Below are positions 23,185 through 35,331 of a stretch of 64,000 nucleotides of DNA, one piece after another; within the stretch, counting starts at the first letter, position 1, and each line of letters opens with the position of its first letter. The DNA lies in the NCBI GenBank assembly GCA_961205875.1, contig OY540814.1, forward strand, positions 9,344,993 to 9,408,992. Reading direction: 5' to 3'. Origin of the DNA: Sialis fuliginosa (lineage: Eukaryota > Arthropoda > Insecta > Megaloptera > Sialidae). The position numbers and the translations under genes were made by a program. The notes under the pieces were generated by a model. The model ran no database searches, had not been told where the DNA came from, and saw only the letters and a list, made by a program, of their open reading frames with translations.

Positions 23185-23328
23185 ATGCCCGAGGACATGG
23201 ATCCAAGACGGCTGGATGAGAAGCGGTGGAAATTTATGCGATTTTTTTGCACAAAAGAACTGTTGCTGGCTGAAATGTGGATAATACATTCCTTTTTTCC
23301 TTCCTGTTTGTTTGTGTTTGAGAAGTAA
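23185..23328 (+). CDS. Candidate small protein or first coding exon, 47 codons
   Basis: This is the first ATG downstream of the TATA box at 23,079 and the CRE palindrome at 23,167. It opens a 47-codon frame to a TAA at 23,326. The product begins MPEDMDPRRLDEKRWKFMRF: a charged N-terminal third, then a hydrophobic, Cys/Phe-rich second half with no clear signal peptide. The frame extends upstream without a stop to at least 23,137 but without another ATG. No known family is recognised. It may instead be the first coding exon of a larger gene, using a weak GTAACG donor near 23,325. Translation is unproven. Confidence 0.3.
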   Translation: MPEDMDPRRLDEKRWKFMRFFCTKELLLAEMWIIHSFFPSCLFVFEK

Positions 23329-23540
23329 CGAGTATTTCATTTATTTGTTCTTATATCTGATGATTTAGATTATTTGTTAAGTGAATTCTGGTTAGAAAAT
23401 TCTATTGTTTATATTAATTAATAATAATCCTTTATACAATTGTATACATCTCGTTATTTGAATATTTTATTTACAATTTTACGGACTCGTTTTGATTAGA
23501 TGTATATAATTTATTGAATATCAGGTTTTATAAATAATTA

Positions 23541-23910
23541 ATCGAAATTCGACCAATTTTTACCTGCCTTAACGGCAACATACACACAATTTTTTTGGTG
23601 CACATCTATGGCACAGTACCTAACCTAACCTAACCTGCTTTTACAACAAAAATTTCCAAAAAAAAAAACACTGCAATTAAACGCGTCTATATACATTCTC
23701 TATGTTTGACAGAAACCCAAAACTATTTATTTTTGTCGCTTTGTGGCGCTAGGAGTATTGCTAAACAAACAGCGACAGGGGAAATCATGTGTGTATGTTT
23801 ACTTTATTTTACCTGCCTTAACAGTAACACACACCTATGATTTTTTTTATTCACATCTATGGTACAGTACTTTTTGAATGATGTAAGTTTCATTCCTCTT
23901 CTTTTATAAT
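23541..23910 (+). repeat. Repeat family J, copy 1, with direct terminal repeats
   Basis: It matches 45,053-45,429 in reverse orientation along its length. Within it, a unit at about 23,557-23,620 and another at about 23,807-23,870 are direct repeats: both run TTTACCTGCCTTAAC, a CACAC tract, TTTTTTT, CACATCTATGG(C/T)ACAGTAC. About 190 bp lies between. The unit order is like a miniature LTR element, but no primer-binding site or polypurine tract is identified. It contains a (CCTAA)3 run, which is repeat text and not a telomere. Confidence 0.7.
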
Positions 23911-24114
23911 AAATACTAAAAAAATCAATTTTCAATGTTTACGTATTAATATATATATATTATATAGATTTGCTATAGAGCATAAGTAAAGCAAACGCTA
24001 ATTGCGTCAAAGGTGTCATATCGTTTTGAATTTGTTCGAAATTTTAGAGTAGTGGTAATACTTGTAAAGCTGTTATACGTTCTATGTCTTTAAATCTCTA
24101 ATTTCTACATAATG

Positions 24115-24280
24115 TACAAGGTATGTAAAGCACAAGATAACCTGGTTAGGTTTTGACCAATCAACGTTCGTGTGGGAATACGTCACCGACAAGCAATTGT
24201 TTTATATTAAACTATTCTATAGTGAACGCTGAATTATCAAAAGTTATCCAGGCTACCTTGTACTTTACATATCTTGCTTA
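24115..24280. mobile_element. Miniature inverted-repeat element (~165 bp)
   Basis: The left arm, ACAAGGTATGTAAAGCACAA then GATAACCTGG, and the inward-read right arm, GCAAGATATGTAAAGTACAA then GGTAGCCTGG, match at about 26 of 30 positions. The centre holds TTGACCAATCA as in the repeat at the start of the window. It is too small to encode anything. Confidence 0.7.
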
Positions 24281-24364
24281 GTTAGTTATCTCATTTCAAC
24301 TGTCATTTATATTTAATACCCCACATTATTTGTAATAATTTTCACAAATTACATATAACATTAC

Positions 24365-24584
24365 ATGCCCCCGGCGAAAAATTAAAATAGTACCCCCCTG
24401 TTGTAATTGAAGATATTTTTTTCGATGCCATCAATTTTACTGTCCCTAAAATTCATTTTTCTGCCCTCTTTCAATTTCTTAATTTTTTTTACTCATGTTC
24501 TTAATCCTGATAATGTTATTCAACTAATTTGTCTGTCCCCCCGATGAGGAGTCGGTTTTGCCAACCCTTACCTACGCCACTGAT
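24365..24584 (-). repeat. Transposon end remnant (CAGTGGCGTAGGTAAGGG)
   Basis: Read on the minus strand from 24,584 it begins CAGTGGCGTAGGTAAGGGTT, a terminus close to that of the element at 47,425. No inverted partner end is found in the upstream C-rich text (CCCCCGG at 24,369), so it is a truncated copy. Confidence 0.45.
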
Positions 24585-27500
24585 ACTACAAGAACATATA
24601 ATAATTTATATATACTATACTTATACAAAAATAATTATAATTAATATTATAAAATGATTCATTATTGTCGAGCATAGATTAAATTTCATAAATTGAAATT
24701 AATTTAAGTTTTATAATGTAAGTACAACCCAGTGATTTAATAAATTTAATAATTACAAAGGATAAATTAATAAAACTGAGTATAAAACGTATAAATATCT
24801 TTACTAAAATATTTAGAGATTTTGTTTAATTTTCAATTAAATTCGAACTCGAAGTAAAATTAATTACTAACACTTCAGAGAACAATTAAATTAATTTTTC
24901 ACTTTGTTTGAAGTTCACAAAATGTCTTAATTTTAATATAAAACAACAATCAAAACAGCAGTTCTTTGTTTTTATAACATCATTAACAATAACTAACAGC
25001 TGTATTAATATCCTTTTTATGAATAAATTGTATTAATCATTTTTCCATTGACGCGCTATGCAAACATATCGAACAAAAGAGTTTGAAAAATTGAATTTAG
25101 CAACAAGTAACAGACCACAATAGACGTCTTCATTATTTCTATATTATGAAAAAAAATGTCAAATGATTCATTAAGTCTGATAGATTAGAATGTACGTCAC
25201 ATTAGTAGAACAACGCTTTAATGAATTACTACAGATGTGTTTAATTTATAAAGTTTTACTATTATTATTATGATATATTATTATATTGAATAACAATAGT
25301 TTGTACATTTTAATCGCATTGTGTTTTTATATTAATAAAGTTTTCTAATATTTCCAGGGGTTAAAGAAGAAAATAAATACATTTGCTTATAAAAATTAAC
25401 ATTATTATTGTTACTTTTCTTCCAGGCAAGCTCGTTGTTGTAAAAAGATATTAGATACTATTAACCAAATAATAATTATCATCATTTACAGAATATACGA
25501 AAAATACATAAATCCTAATTCATAGGCGTTTAATATAATTTAGTAATATTAATAGTTAAAATAATTTAAAATTATCTCAGCCGTAGAATGATTAATTAAG
25601 TCTAACGGGATTAGAATGTAGTATATATTGCCGGTAAGGTTTGATAAATGGTGATAAAAGTATTTGGTACTTTAAATGTATGGCCGCTTTTTGGGTTGTC
25701 TAGACAGGATACACTTCGGAACTATTATACTCATTTTAAGCAATTAATTTTATTGCGGCCTGTTTATTACGTTCAATGGGAGGGGAAGCACCGGTTAACG
25801 AAAATATTCATTACATTATAGGTTTGTGAAAGTGGTTGCATTAAATAAGTATTTGCATAATATGTAGTCAGTGCTGAAGATTACAATTTTTGATAAGAAT
25901 AATTTCAAATATTCAAAATTATTTCACACACATATTTTTAGTATATTTATACCCGCATACTTGAAAACAGAATAAATTGCTGGATTTTATTTAATTATTT
26001 TACTAATAAATAGTAGATGACCATTATAAATGAGTAGCTCCAATGGCATACTAAGGAATGTTGTAGAATGCTAGATATGGGGACCCTGGGCGGATTGTCA
26101 TCCTTAATCCGCTACTAAATAGCTCGCTACCAAAAACTACGGTAATTTTGGCTCTAGAATATTTACGGCTATTGGCCTAGTACCCCGTAACTTGTGAACT
26201 ATCCATATTTTTTTCAATAAAAAAAAGATTTAATTTCGAAAAATTTAGTTTTTAATTTATGTGCTGAACACATGTACCTACATTTAATGGAATTTTGTAC
26301 TTTGTTAATATTTTAAATTAAAAAAATTAAATATAATTTGGCGACCGCCGTCAACACATATTTTATATAAAACCTAGTTTAGAAACTACTCATGAATGTA
26401 TGTGTTTTATAATTTTTGTAGTATTTAAAAGGGTTGATGTTTCGAATAATCAGAATTTAAAACGTCTCTGTATAGAATTTTTGTGTAGAATTTTAATAAA
26501 TAAAGCACTTCCGGTGAGTTATCTTATTTACCGTGTATTAAAAACTCTATTTTTAATATCCAATTACTTACTCAAAAAACTATACGTTCAATATTTTTTT
26601 ATAATATTAGTAAAATATATGAGCTATCCATAAATTACATATTACAATTTTAGACTTTTATCTATACATTGCTCTAATAATCGAATAACCTTAATTCAAG
26701 AACCCCAGAAAAATTGTTCAATAACAATATTTCTTACATTTTTTGCCAATAACCTATTTTATATTTCTAAAACATGATTTTTTTCTCGTGGACATTATGG
26801 TTCATGAAAAGCTTTTATATATATTGTTTTATTCTTGTGAATCTTATATTTCGAAGATAGAACACGGAACCATTTAAAAGTGGAAACAGTTAATAAAAAT
26901 ATCATAGATCAGTATAGTTACGAAAATCACTTGTATTATTTCTAATAGTAAAATAAAACGATATTGTTGTGGATTTGTTTATGCGATATTAAAACTAAGC
27001 AAAATACGATAAAATGTTCCAGGACCTTTTTTTGTCGAACATACAATTCTCTACACAAAAGTCCATGAAGGTGTATGTTTATTTTAGTTTAAACGTTTTT
27101 ATTTTATTATTAGAATTAATACATGTTAGCCTTCATAGTGTTATTCTGTTCTGTTAAAATACCTAAGTACATAAATACAAAAATGTATATATAACGAATC
27201 ATAATATGTGATATATTGTCCTTAATGTGTTTCAATCAATTTCCTAGCTCGTTCTTCATAAACAAACAGGAATCATTTTACAGTAGGTAAGTATTTTTTT
27301 ATGAATTAACTATATATACATACATATACTAAAAAAATCCAATTATATAGTCCATTTAACTATTGTTTTTATTTATTCATGAATACTTTTATGTTGAATT
27401 ATTTATATGTATATCATCGATGAAACTTTACTTATCGAAAATGTATTTACCATACAAGCATGCCAGACTTGCGTGTTAAAACTTACGTGTCCGATTATCA

Positions 27501-28255
27501 TCTTGTGCCGTCTAGGAGATTATGTCGTTTGTACATAAATATAAAATCAGCTGTACAATTCATATAACTTTTCCCATAAAATAATAAAAAAAACCTATAA
27601 AGCAGGAAACTTATTGCAAAGCACATAATAATATATTTTTTATTAAGATTCCTTGAGTTTATAGATATCTTACGCAGAAAATTACTTTTTATAATGATTT
27701 TTAAAATGATGCCACTTTTTATTTTTCTTTGGAATAGTTATATTAAGTAAATTAAATGTACATGTATCGAATAAATTTGTTAGTACAATAATTGTTGTTT
27801 ATCTGACCGAAGTCTATTGAAATAGCCAAAACTTTGGAAACAAATGGAACAGATATTTTTAATAATAAAAACACCGTAAAGTTACAGAAGAGGGCATGCC
27901 ACGAGTAAGTATACAGTTTCAAAAAAGGACAAGCGTTGCGCACTTATGATTTAATAAGCTAAATATTTTCAGTATAAGAACGTCTTATATCGGGCACATA
28001 TCTTCTTTTGTAATATTTACACATATGAGGCACTCAAAATCAAAATGGATCAAGTCCATAAAACATACTTTCAATATAATTTTAATTAAATTTAATTTAT
28101 AGAGTTTCACATTGCACTCAGAAGCTTGAGAAGTCTACAAGTGTAATAGATACGTGTCTAGAGAGTATAAATCGATAGCAAATTTAGTTTAAAAATATTC
28201 ATATATCGCACGTCATGCATAAACCAGTATCAAAATACTTAATTCATAACTAATT
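24585..28255. other. Long AT-rich stretch with two related 35-bp motifs
   Basis: No gene is recognised. Similar ~35-bp segments (TTAAGTCT then GATTAGAATGTA) lie at 25,164-25,194 and 25,588-25,620. A unique less AT-rich block at 25,620-25,800 includes TTTTATTGCGGCC and TTTATTACG, which resemble posterior Hox/caudal binding sites. A regulatory role is speculation. The frames at 26,400 and 27,752 have no protein pattern. Confidence 0.35.
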
Positions 28256-28570
28256 GTAAGGTACTGACACCAGTCTTGGATAATACTCCAGTACATGGTG
28301 GGTACTTGATTAATTAAATGCACGTACTAAATTAGAAATATTTGTTGATATTTGATTACTGCCATTACTCAATCATAATCTAGAGACACTTAACTGTAAA
28401 ACAGCTAAATTTGATGATAATCGACCAAAGGGTATCAAAATAGTGGACATTTAAACTAATTATTAGTGTAATCTAATTATTATATTATTATAGCATCTGC
28501 TTTACATTGTTTCAAATTTTACGATTTTTTATATTATACATATATATTTATGGCACGTAGTTGTAAGAAG
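28256..28570 (+). repeat. Repeat family B, copy 2 (left end kept)
   Basis: It begins AAGGTACTGACACCAGTCTT, the inverse of the right end of copy 1. After about 120 bp it enters the shared body at 28,400 (CCAAAGGGTATCAAAA to TTGTTTCAAATTTTACGATT). The right end is not present. Together with copy 1 it defines an element with inverted termini of about 23 bp. Confidence 0.65.
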
Positions 28571-29249
28571 AATTATATTTATAAACTCAAAGAATCTTAG
28601 TAAAAATGTATTATATGCTTTGCCGTATATTTCCCACATAAAAGTAATGGTTAGAGTAAATATTAAACTGTTTTAAGCACGATCGACTTACAATATAATA
28701 TGAAATATAACCATTCAGATTATATTTTCGAATTTCTATTCTGAAAACTGAAATATTCCCGTTCTAAAGTTTCTAACCTTTAACTTACCTACCTTATATG
28801 ATATTATATACAAATCATATTTCTTAAACGTACAATACATATATCGTACTTATCAAAGAGACTTTTATTGTATTTCACCTTCTTTGACATGAAAAACTTG
28901 TCATACAAACGTTATAATAAAATCGGAGATTAAATATTTATCTATATGTATACTTATACAGATTCAAACGATATTTAACTTTCAAAATGCTTTTTATAAA
29001 ATATTACAATAAGGATATCTTTTTGAAGTTTGATTCTTTACATTTAAATAATAATTCTCATCTTTGAAAATAAGTTTATAACAATATACTATACATTTTC
29101 TTATATTTCAATCGTGTGGAAAGTGTATTAACGAAAAGTATACTTTTTTAATGCTTTAAAGAAGTTATAGTTATAGTGTATGACTTAAGTATAAAATCAG
29201 TATAATTGTTAATAATTTAATTGGTAATTTTTAAATGTTGAAAATTACT
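28571..29249. other. AT-rich non-genic stretch
   Basis: No coding frame, RNA gene or repeat copy is recognised. Confidence 0.5.
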
Positions 29250-29850
29250 CCTATAACCAGGGACTTGAACCGGAATTTATTTATGATTCAGGTTAGGTTC
29301 GGTTCGGGTTCAAATATAAATTTTATTTCCGGTTTGAGTTCAGCATGGTGAAAATTATTTGGGTTCAAAAACCGTAATTTTTCAGGGTTCAGGTTCAAAT
29401 TTGTAATTGAAAGAAAATTATTTTATTCGAAAAAAAATTATAATTAACAAAGCATTTTTTAAAACATTAATAACCTAGAAATTATAGCTAGAAAAAGGGC
29501 AAAAAATAAAATTACATTTCAAAGATTGAAATCTCTACTTTTCAGATTCTTTTTGTAAATTGAAATGCAATTCAGTTATAGAATTATAATAAAAGTAAAG
29601 TAAATGTAAATAAAAAATATGTAAATTTTAGTAGTGGACTTGAAACTCACATCATACCATAAAATTCCAGTTAGTACATTCTATAATCTCTAAAAATCAT
29701 TAAAGAATAATTTAAAAAATAATTTATTGAACCTTTTAAAAATATATGGTTACTGGTTATTCATGAAAAGGTTCGGATTCAGGTTCAGGTTCGTTGACTT
29801 TGAAACATAGTGGTTCGGTTCGGGTTCAGGTTTAAGTGCTTGCCTATAAC
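29250..29850 (+). mobile_element. hAT-type non-autonomous element (family G, complete)
   Basis: The element at 29,258-29,842 is flanked by the perfect 8-bp target duplication CCTATAAC (29,250-29,257 and 29,843-29,850). The ends are inverted: CAGGGACTTGAACC on the left and CAAGCACTTAAACC inward from the right. Eight-base duplications and CAGGG-like ends are diagnostic for the hAT superfamily. Sub-terminal GGTTC(A/G)GGTTC repeats occur at both ends, as expected for transposase-binding sites. It is 585 bp with no transposase. The copy at 11,003 is truncated. Confidence 0.9.
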
Positions 29851-29993
29851 CTATATAGTTTTGTTTCATTTTTTAGTAATTAATAAATAAATAAAAATGA
29901 ATTGTAATGTTGTAGAGGTTTGGAATAATATTCATTTAATATACTTACAATTAGTAAAAGTTTTAATGAAAAAGTGTAAATATTTTTGCACAA

Positions 29994-30771
29994 TTGCTTC
30001 CCCACAATATCAAAGATACGAGAAGCTTTGTGATCGTTTCAGATTGAGACAAAAAAAATGTTCTCCGATTTCAAAATTTTAAATTGATTTATCCGTTTCA
30101 CGTCAAGGCAGACACTTTTCGTTCCGTGTTTGTCTGTCTGTCCGTCCGTCCGTGTGTCCGTCTGTCCCCTGAATACTTGTCACACGCATACTCATGAACC
30201 ATTGAACCGATATTATTGAAACTTGGTCGGATGGTTGGATCTGGCTTGAGGACGGTCCCATTTCAAAATCATCAAAATCGTATGTAAGGGGGATGGGTAA
30301 CACCCCAAAATATTATTTTTTTCAAGATATCTCAAGAACTACACATGTCACGTGAAAATTTTATAGAATATTTTTTGTAGAGTATTAAATTTCCTATAAT
30401 ATGGGTCTACAAAGTTTGTTGTAAAATATTCCCTTACAAAGATTTATCTCAATTTATTTTTAAAATTCGTGTTTTGTTTTTCTAAATTGATATTTGCTTG
30501 GATATATTAAATGTCATTTTGACATTTGCATAAATTTAGATTTAGATTGAAATTGTCAAAAAATTAAAAATATATAAAAAAAATATTCAGGTGCGTTTTA
30601 AGAAAAATTTCGAACTAATATTTTTTATTAAAATAGTATAAAAATTAAATGGTTAACTAATACCAGGCAATTTATATAAAGTTTTTATTTAAATTGTTGA
30701 ATAATTAACTACCTTTGGTGAATTTAGCACGAGGAAGCACTGTGCATTTACTTGGTAGATGTTTTTTTTAG
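29994..30771 (-). repeat. Repeat family A, copy 3 (near full length)
   Basis: Read on the minus strand it runs from AACATCTACCAAGTAAATGC at 30,765 to GGGGAAGCAA at about 29,995. It includes the GGACGGACGGACAGACAGAC tract, the TCAAGCCAGATCCAACC block and a right part rich in TTGTCTCAATCTGAAACGAT. It is the longest copy here and a good template for defining the family. It has no long frame. Confidence 0.85.
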
Positions 30772-31319
30772 TCATTAAAACCTGTATAGGGTAATTATAA
30801 GAAACATAATCAAACAACGTGTACTAAATGCATTTTATAGTTGTTGTAACCACATTTCGAGTAGTTATATACATGACCACTCTAGACGGTACCTAATGGG
30901 TATATTTAATGGAACTATAAACCGCTAATACTATCTCGGACTCTACTTACGTTTATGTCGCAAACAAAAACAAACATTTTACTCAAAAGCTCTGCGCCAC
31001 TGTTTGTGTCTAATGTTTGTTTAACTTATCATGTAGATGAAAGTTCTGAGGTAGACGTTTTTATACAGCTGTTTTGTTTTATTACTTTGAAATTGTCCAA
31101 CTGAAAAAGCAGTGATTAATCAGAAAACATAAACATTAATTAGCCTATGAATTTGATTAAACTTTTGCCTTTCAAAACTATATATTTTATATATTTAGAA
31201 TTTTGTGGGACAAGAAATGTATTTTAAAATATAGAGGCAGTACATACATTGTTAGATATGCGTAAATTCAGTATATCATTTTATTGAATTATTATTATAA
31301 TTTTCGGAATACAAAGTAA
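30772..31319. other. AT-rich non-genic stretch
   Basis: Nothing recognisable is seen. Confidence 0.5.
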
Positions 31320-31440
31320 TCTATGTCCTTCTATAGGATGCATCTTATCTCTGCCAAATTTCATCAAGATCGGTTTAGCCATGAAAATGTAACAAACAGA
31401 CAGACAGAGTTACTTTCGTATTTATGATATTAGCACTAGA
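31320..31440 (-). repeat. Helitron-like 5' end fragment
   Basis: On the minus strand it reads TCTAGTGCTAATATCATAAA, then CGAAAGTAACTCTGTCTGTC and GGCTAAACCGATCTTGATGA. This succession is common at the 5' ends of insect Helitron-like repeats. No 3' end is seen within a short distance. A second, more decayed relative lies at about 31,610-31,820 (AATCGGCTTAGCAGTTTTCA, GATTTTAATGCGGTTTTCAC). Confidence 0.45.
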
Positions 31441-32571
31441 TATACCAACCGGTCAAAATATCCGGTTTAAACATTTACTCATACAATTTTTACTTTAAAT
31501 TATTTAAATTTCAATGTTCCTTATAAGATTATGTTAATTCTTATTTACATGAATTCGACTATTATTGTAAAAGATTTTATTTATTGACTCATTTTTTCTG
31601 AGATATACATTTGGTATTTTTGACAACCGCATTAAAATCGGCTTAGCAGTTTTCAAGATAAGCGGTAAAAGATACACAAATAAGCTTCTTTTTATGTAGA
31701 TTGAGTTAATTCATATTGTATAAACAATCAATTTTTATAAAAATTGTGTAGTGTGTAATATACATTAAATAACTCAAAAACTACTAAAACGATTTTAATG
31801 CGGTTTTCACCAATAATTAAATAATTTTTCGAAGCAAGTTTTCGCTATTTTTTATAATATTGCTGGTTCTATTAAACAATTGAATTGGTTTATTATAATA
31901 AACTCAACTATAAGATTTAAGTGCTACCATTTGCCAAAGAATTGACATTTTTTACTTTTTATGTTTTTAGGAACACATACAAACAATTTTACAAATATAA
32001 AGGTTTTACAAAAACTTTTATTGTTAATCAAAGACAAGCATGATTCCATTATTAACAATTTAATAAAACAAAAACAATTTGTCCTAATTTTCAGTAAATG
32101 TTCTATACTACAGAATGTTTATTTTACAGGGGTATCAACTTGAAAAACGTTAAACTTTATTTAACAGCTTAAAAATGTGTATTTTAAACAAATGATTTTT
32201 TTTTCAAAATGGAGATTTTAGGGAAGAAGAACATTTTATTATAATACTTAAGACCGCTATTTAGCAAAAATCATAAAATCTGAAGAATTTTGTAATTGAA
32301 CCATGGTTTACCCATGACGAAGAGAACCGAAATCAGAGCAAACTTAAGGTATTATTCTAAACCATATTTGTAAAAAAAACTGTAAGTAGCAAAACTGTAC
32401 CTAAAAATTCCTATTTTAGGTACTTTTTAGCCTAGACAGTCTTGACTATTTGTGAGAAGTTAAAGTTTTTTAAATAAATTCACATTATTCTTGGATCCAT
32501 GGTAAGTCGTCAGTAAATATTTTGACCATACAGAATTTTTCAGATTTTTTATCTACTTATATTTTTTCAAA
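31441..32571. other. AT-rich stretch left of the piggyBac-like remnant
   Basis: No clear coding signal is seen. It may contain the 5' untranslated part of the decayed element that follows; no TTAA plus CCC terminus is identified. Confidence 0.35.
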
Positions 32572-32880
32572 AATGGCAAACCGTTCGAAAAAACCTAAGA
32601 CGTGACTATGAAGATGAACTCTAAAATATTTCGGATGATACAATCGAATGCAAATTTTTATTTTCGTCTTCAGATCTCGACAATGAAATTGAAAATATTT
32701 CCAATATACGAGGCGGAGGAAAACAATTAGGTTACCATCTTGTTCTAACGATAGTTATCAAGAAGTTGAAACTGCTATTGATGGAACTATGAGGGAACAA
32801 GAAACATGGATCTACTCCACGAAAACTACAGCGAAGTACCATTTTCAAAGAATTTAGTGGTTCTACAGCAAAATAAAATA
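32572..32880 (+). pseudogene. Decayed piggyBac-like transposase, N-terminal part
   Basis: Conceptual translation in shifting frames gives an ATG-led basic start, then an acidic stretch (RRDYEDEL, stop, then SDDTIE and SSDLDNEIENIS). Next come TAIDGTMREQETW in a second frame and RSTIFKEFSGSTAK in a third. The order, an acidic region, a DGT..W block, then an NIFKE-x-x-G-x-T-like block, matches the region before the catalytic domain in piggyBac-like (PGBD-type) proteins. At least two frameshifts and one in-frame stop are present, and the catalytic DDD part is absent. Identification is from pattern only. Confidence 0.45.
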
Positions 32881-34125
32881 TAATAATATACATTATATTC
32901 AATTTTGTTTTTCTGAACCTCTTTTTTCCTTACCCCTTGCATTAATTGGCTAATTTAAAATATTTTTCAAAATGACCTAAATGACTATAGATAGCTATAT
33001 CCCTACCCCTAAAGTTTATTTATAACTATTTACATTATTTGATATGTAAAAATTTCCTGAAATTCAAATATCCGCTTCAACATGACGATATTGTTAGAAG
33101 AGACGATATGAAATGTAAAATAATACTCGTACCAAAACGGAAGTGTGTTATAAGCAGGTATACATTATATATGGAACTTTAGAACATGTCGTTTGCAGTG
33201 TTTTATATATGTACATACGTACCTTGTAGTATATAAATCATATTATTCTACTTAAAGCTCACTACACTTTTATTTACAGCATATTCACTGATTTTCTAGA
33301 GATTGTGAGAAAGTTACATGTAGAATGTAGGTAGGTGTACATTTTTGAAGATAATAAATTATAATATAAATACAATTTTATAGTAAACGATATATTTATT
33401 TATTTTATTTCACTTGAATTTTCCATGCATTTTTTTTTTAATGTTCATAAAAGTAAAGATAAAAATAAAAACGTTATTTTGAAAATTCTGGAGGTATCTA
33501 ACCCCTTAAATAAAATAACAGTAATAAATTATTGTATAGACATTCATAAAATCTAAATACATAGTCTTCTTAAATATTAAATAAAAGTAAATTATACCAT
33601 GTATACACAATTTAATTCAGATAAAAATGTATAGATAAAACATTCAAAATAAATTATAATAAATCCCGAATATACATACATATATTATGAGCATACAGCG
33701 TTCTATAGAACCAACAGCTTTTTTTAGTTATATCGGTGTAGAGAGCAAATTTGTTTTCATCATAAAACGTCAATCAGTTTAGATTAGATATTCAAACGAT
33801 GGAATATTTTATACCAAAGAATACAAAAATAAGTCATGTTGAACAGAAATGCATACATCTAATAAAAGTATAAAAGAGTATTTTAGAATCATATCATGCA
33901 AATAAAAAAAGTAAAAAAAATCTAAACATGATTTAAACACAAATCATTATTCTATTTATATTAGTTATTGATATACCAAAATTATATAGCTTGGCAATAA
34001 AATACACACTTCTTTATTTTTTTTAAATGTATTAATAAAATGTAAAAATTTTTATAACTAACAATAAATGCGGTACTAAAAATTAGAATATAAGATGCAA
34101 TAGAGCAAGTATCTAAACATAAAAT
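32881..34125. other. AT-rich non-genic stretch
   Basis: No coding frame, RNA gene or repeat copy is recognised. Confidence 0.5.
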
Positions 34126-34370
34126 TGCTAATGTCTGACCTGATCTTCGGCTACGGTCAACTTCGGCCGAATAGTAAATTAGGCCGAAGGTTGAACTTTA
34201 CAGCTGGGCGCGAGCCGCGAATTTTTCGGGCCACAACTATATTTAAATTTTTGGTGTGTAGAGTAAAAAAACATAATTTGAAAACAATTCGTGATTTTTT
34301 CTTAATAAAACGATAAAAAAATTCCTTCGGTTTCGGCTTCAGCCTAAAATTGTCGGACACTAAAAATTAG
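34126..34370. repeat. TTCGGC-rich repeat element
   Basis: CTTCGGC, TTCGGCCGAA and GGCCGAAGG cluster at 34,146-34,192, and TTCGGTTTCGGCTTC sits at 34,325-34,340. The outer texts GTCTGAC and (inward) GTCCGAC are a possible inverted pair. A 12-bp direct repeat, ACTAAAAATTAG, occurs at 34,075 and 34,359, but it does not abut both ends. Frames on both strands here are by-products of the GC-rich motifs. Confidence 0.4.
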
Positions 34371-35250
34371 GATAAAATCGATTACTGAATACATTATAAT
34401 TTTTTTTAATGCAAAACTTGCAAAATTTATTAAAAATGTAACAACATGAAAGATGATAAAATGATATTAAACTTTTTAATCATTGTTAATTTTGCAAAAA
34501 ACGCATCACTGGAAATTTTGGGAAGTACACAATTGGTAATTATAAAGTTTACAGAATCGATGGATTCGATGACAAAACATATACATAGTATTTTTAAAAC
34601 AATCCCACATATATTTAAAAATGTACATATTTTGTTCTAAAAACACTGTATTTATGTTTAATCTATTTTGTGTAAATAATACGCCATGAGAATATTAAAT
34701 CTCTTAAGCTCCTGCACAGATAATAAAAATTAGCTAACGAATATTATTGGTAAGCCTAATACATAATATTTAATTGAATAAATTAATTAAAAATTCCACT
34801 GGTTTTGTTGTAGATATTTTATCAACAATGCTACTATCTGAAATGTAAAAATATGTTAAATACTGATTATTTATTCTGGTAGATGTGTGTAAGTTTCTCG
34901 ATCCTTTCTATGAATATGCACATACATACAGTCGAATTAGGTTAATGCGATAATACATATACAACAGAAGTTATATGTATGTACTACCAATCTACCTACA
35001 TGATATGATTTACATGAGCACCTTATTATAGTTTAAAATAATTTCAGAAGCTAAAACTCCGTATTATATTCATTAATTTGATAAACAGTAAGCAATATTG
35101 TTTTTAATTGAATACATTTGCCTCTCGTTTTTTCCTTGTTATTGTTAAAAGTGTCTCCGTAATATTCTAGAGTGCTTATTTTGTTATTTTTTTACACATT
35201 AATAAATGATATAGGTATTTAGATAATTTTTTTTGTAAATCATATGTAAG
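34371..35250. other. AT-rich non-genic stretch
   Basis: Nothing recognisable is seen. Confidence 0.5.
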
Positions 35251-35331
35251 TATGTTTTTTTTAAGAATTGTTACAGATACAGCTATCGCAATTTGGTCAA
35301 TATCTTTTCACATGAGTAATTTACAACCCGC

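Noticed and set aside
23600-23630. CCTAACCTAACC run resembling the insect telomere repeat
   Set aside because: Only three units, inside a dispersed repeat whose other copy has a degenerate version.
32470-32506. CCATG|GTAAGT donor-like match at 32,500
   Set aside because: No acceptor or open frame in front of it; it lies just upstream of a decayed transposase.
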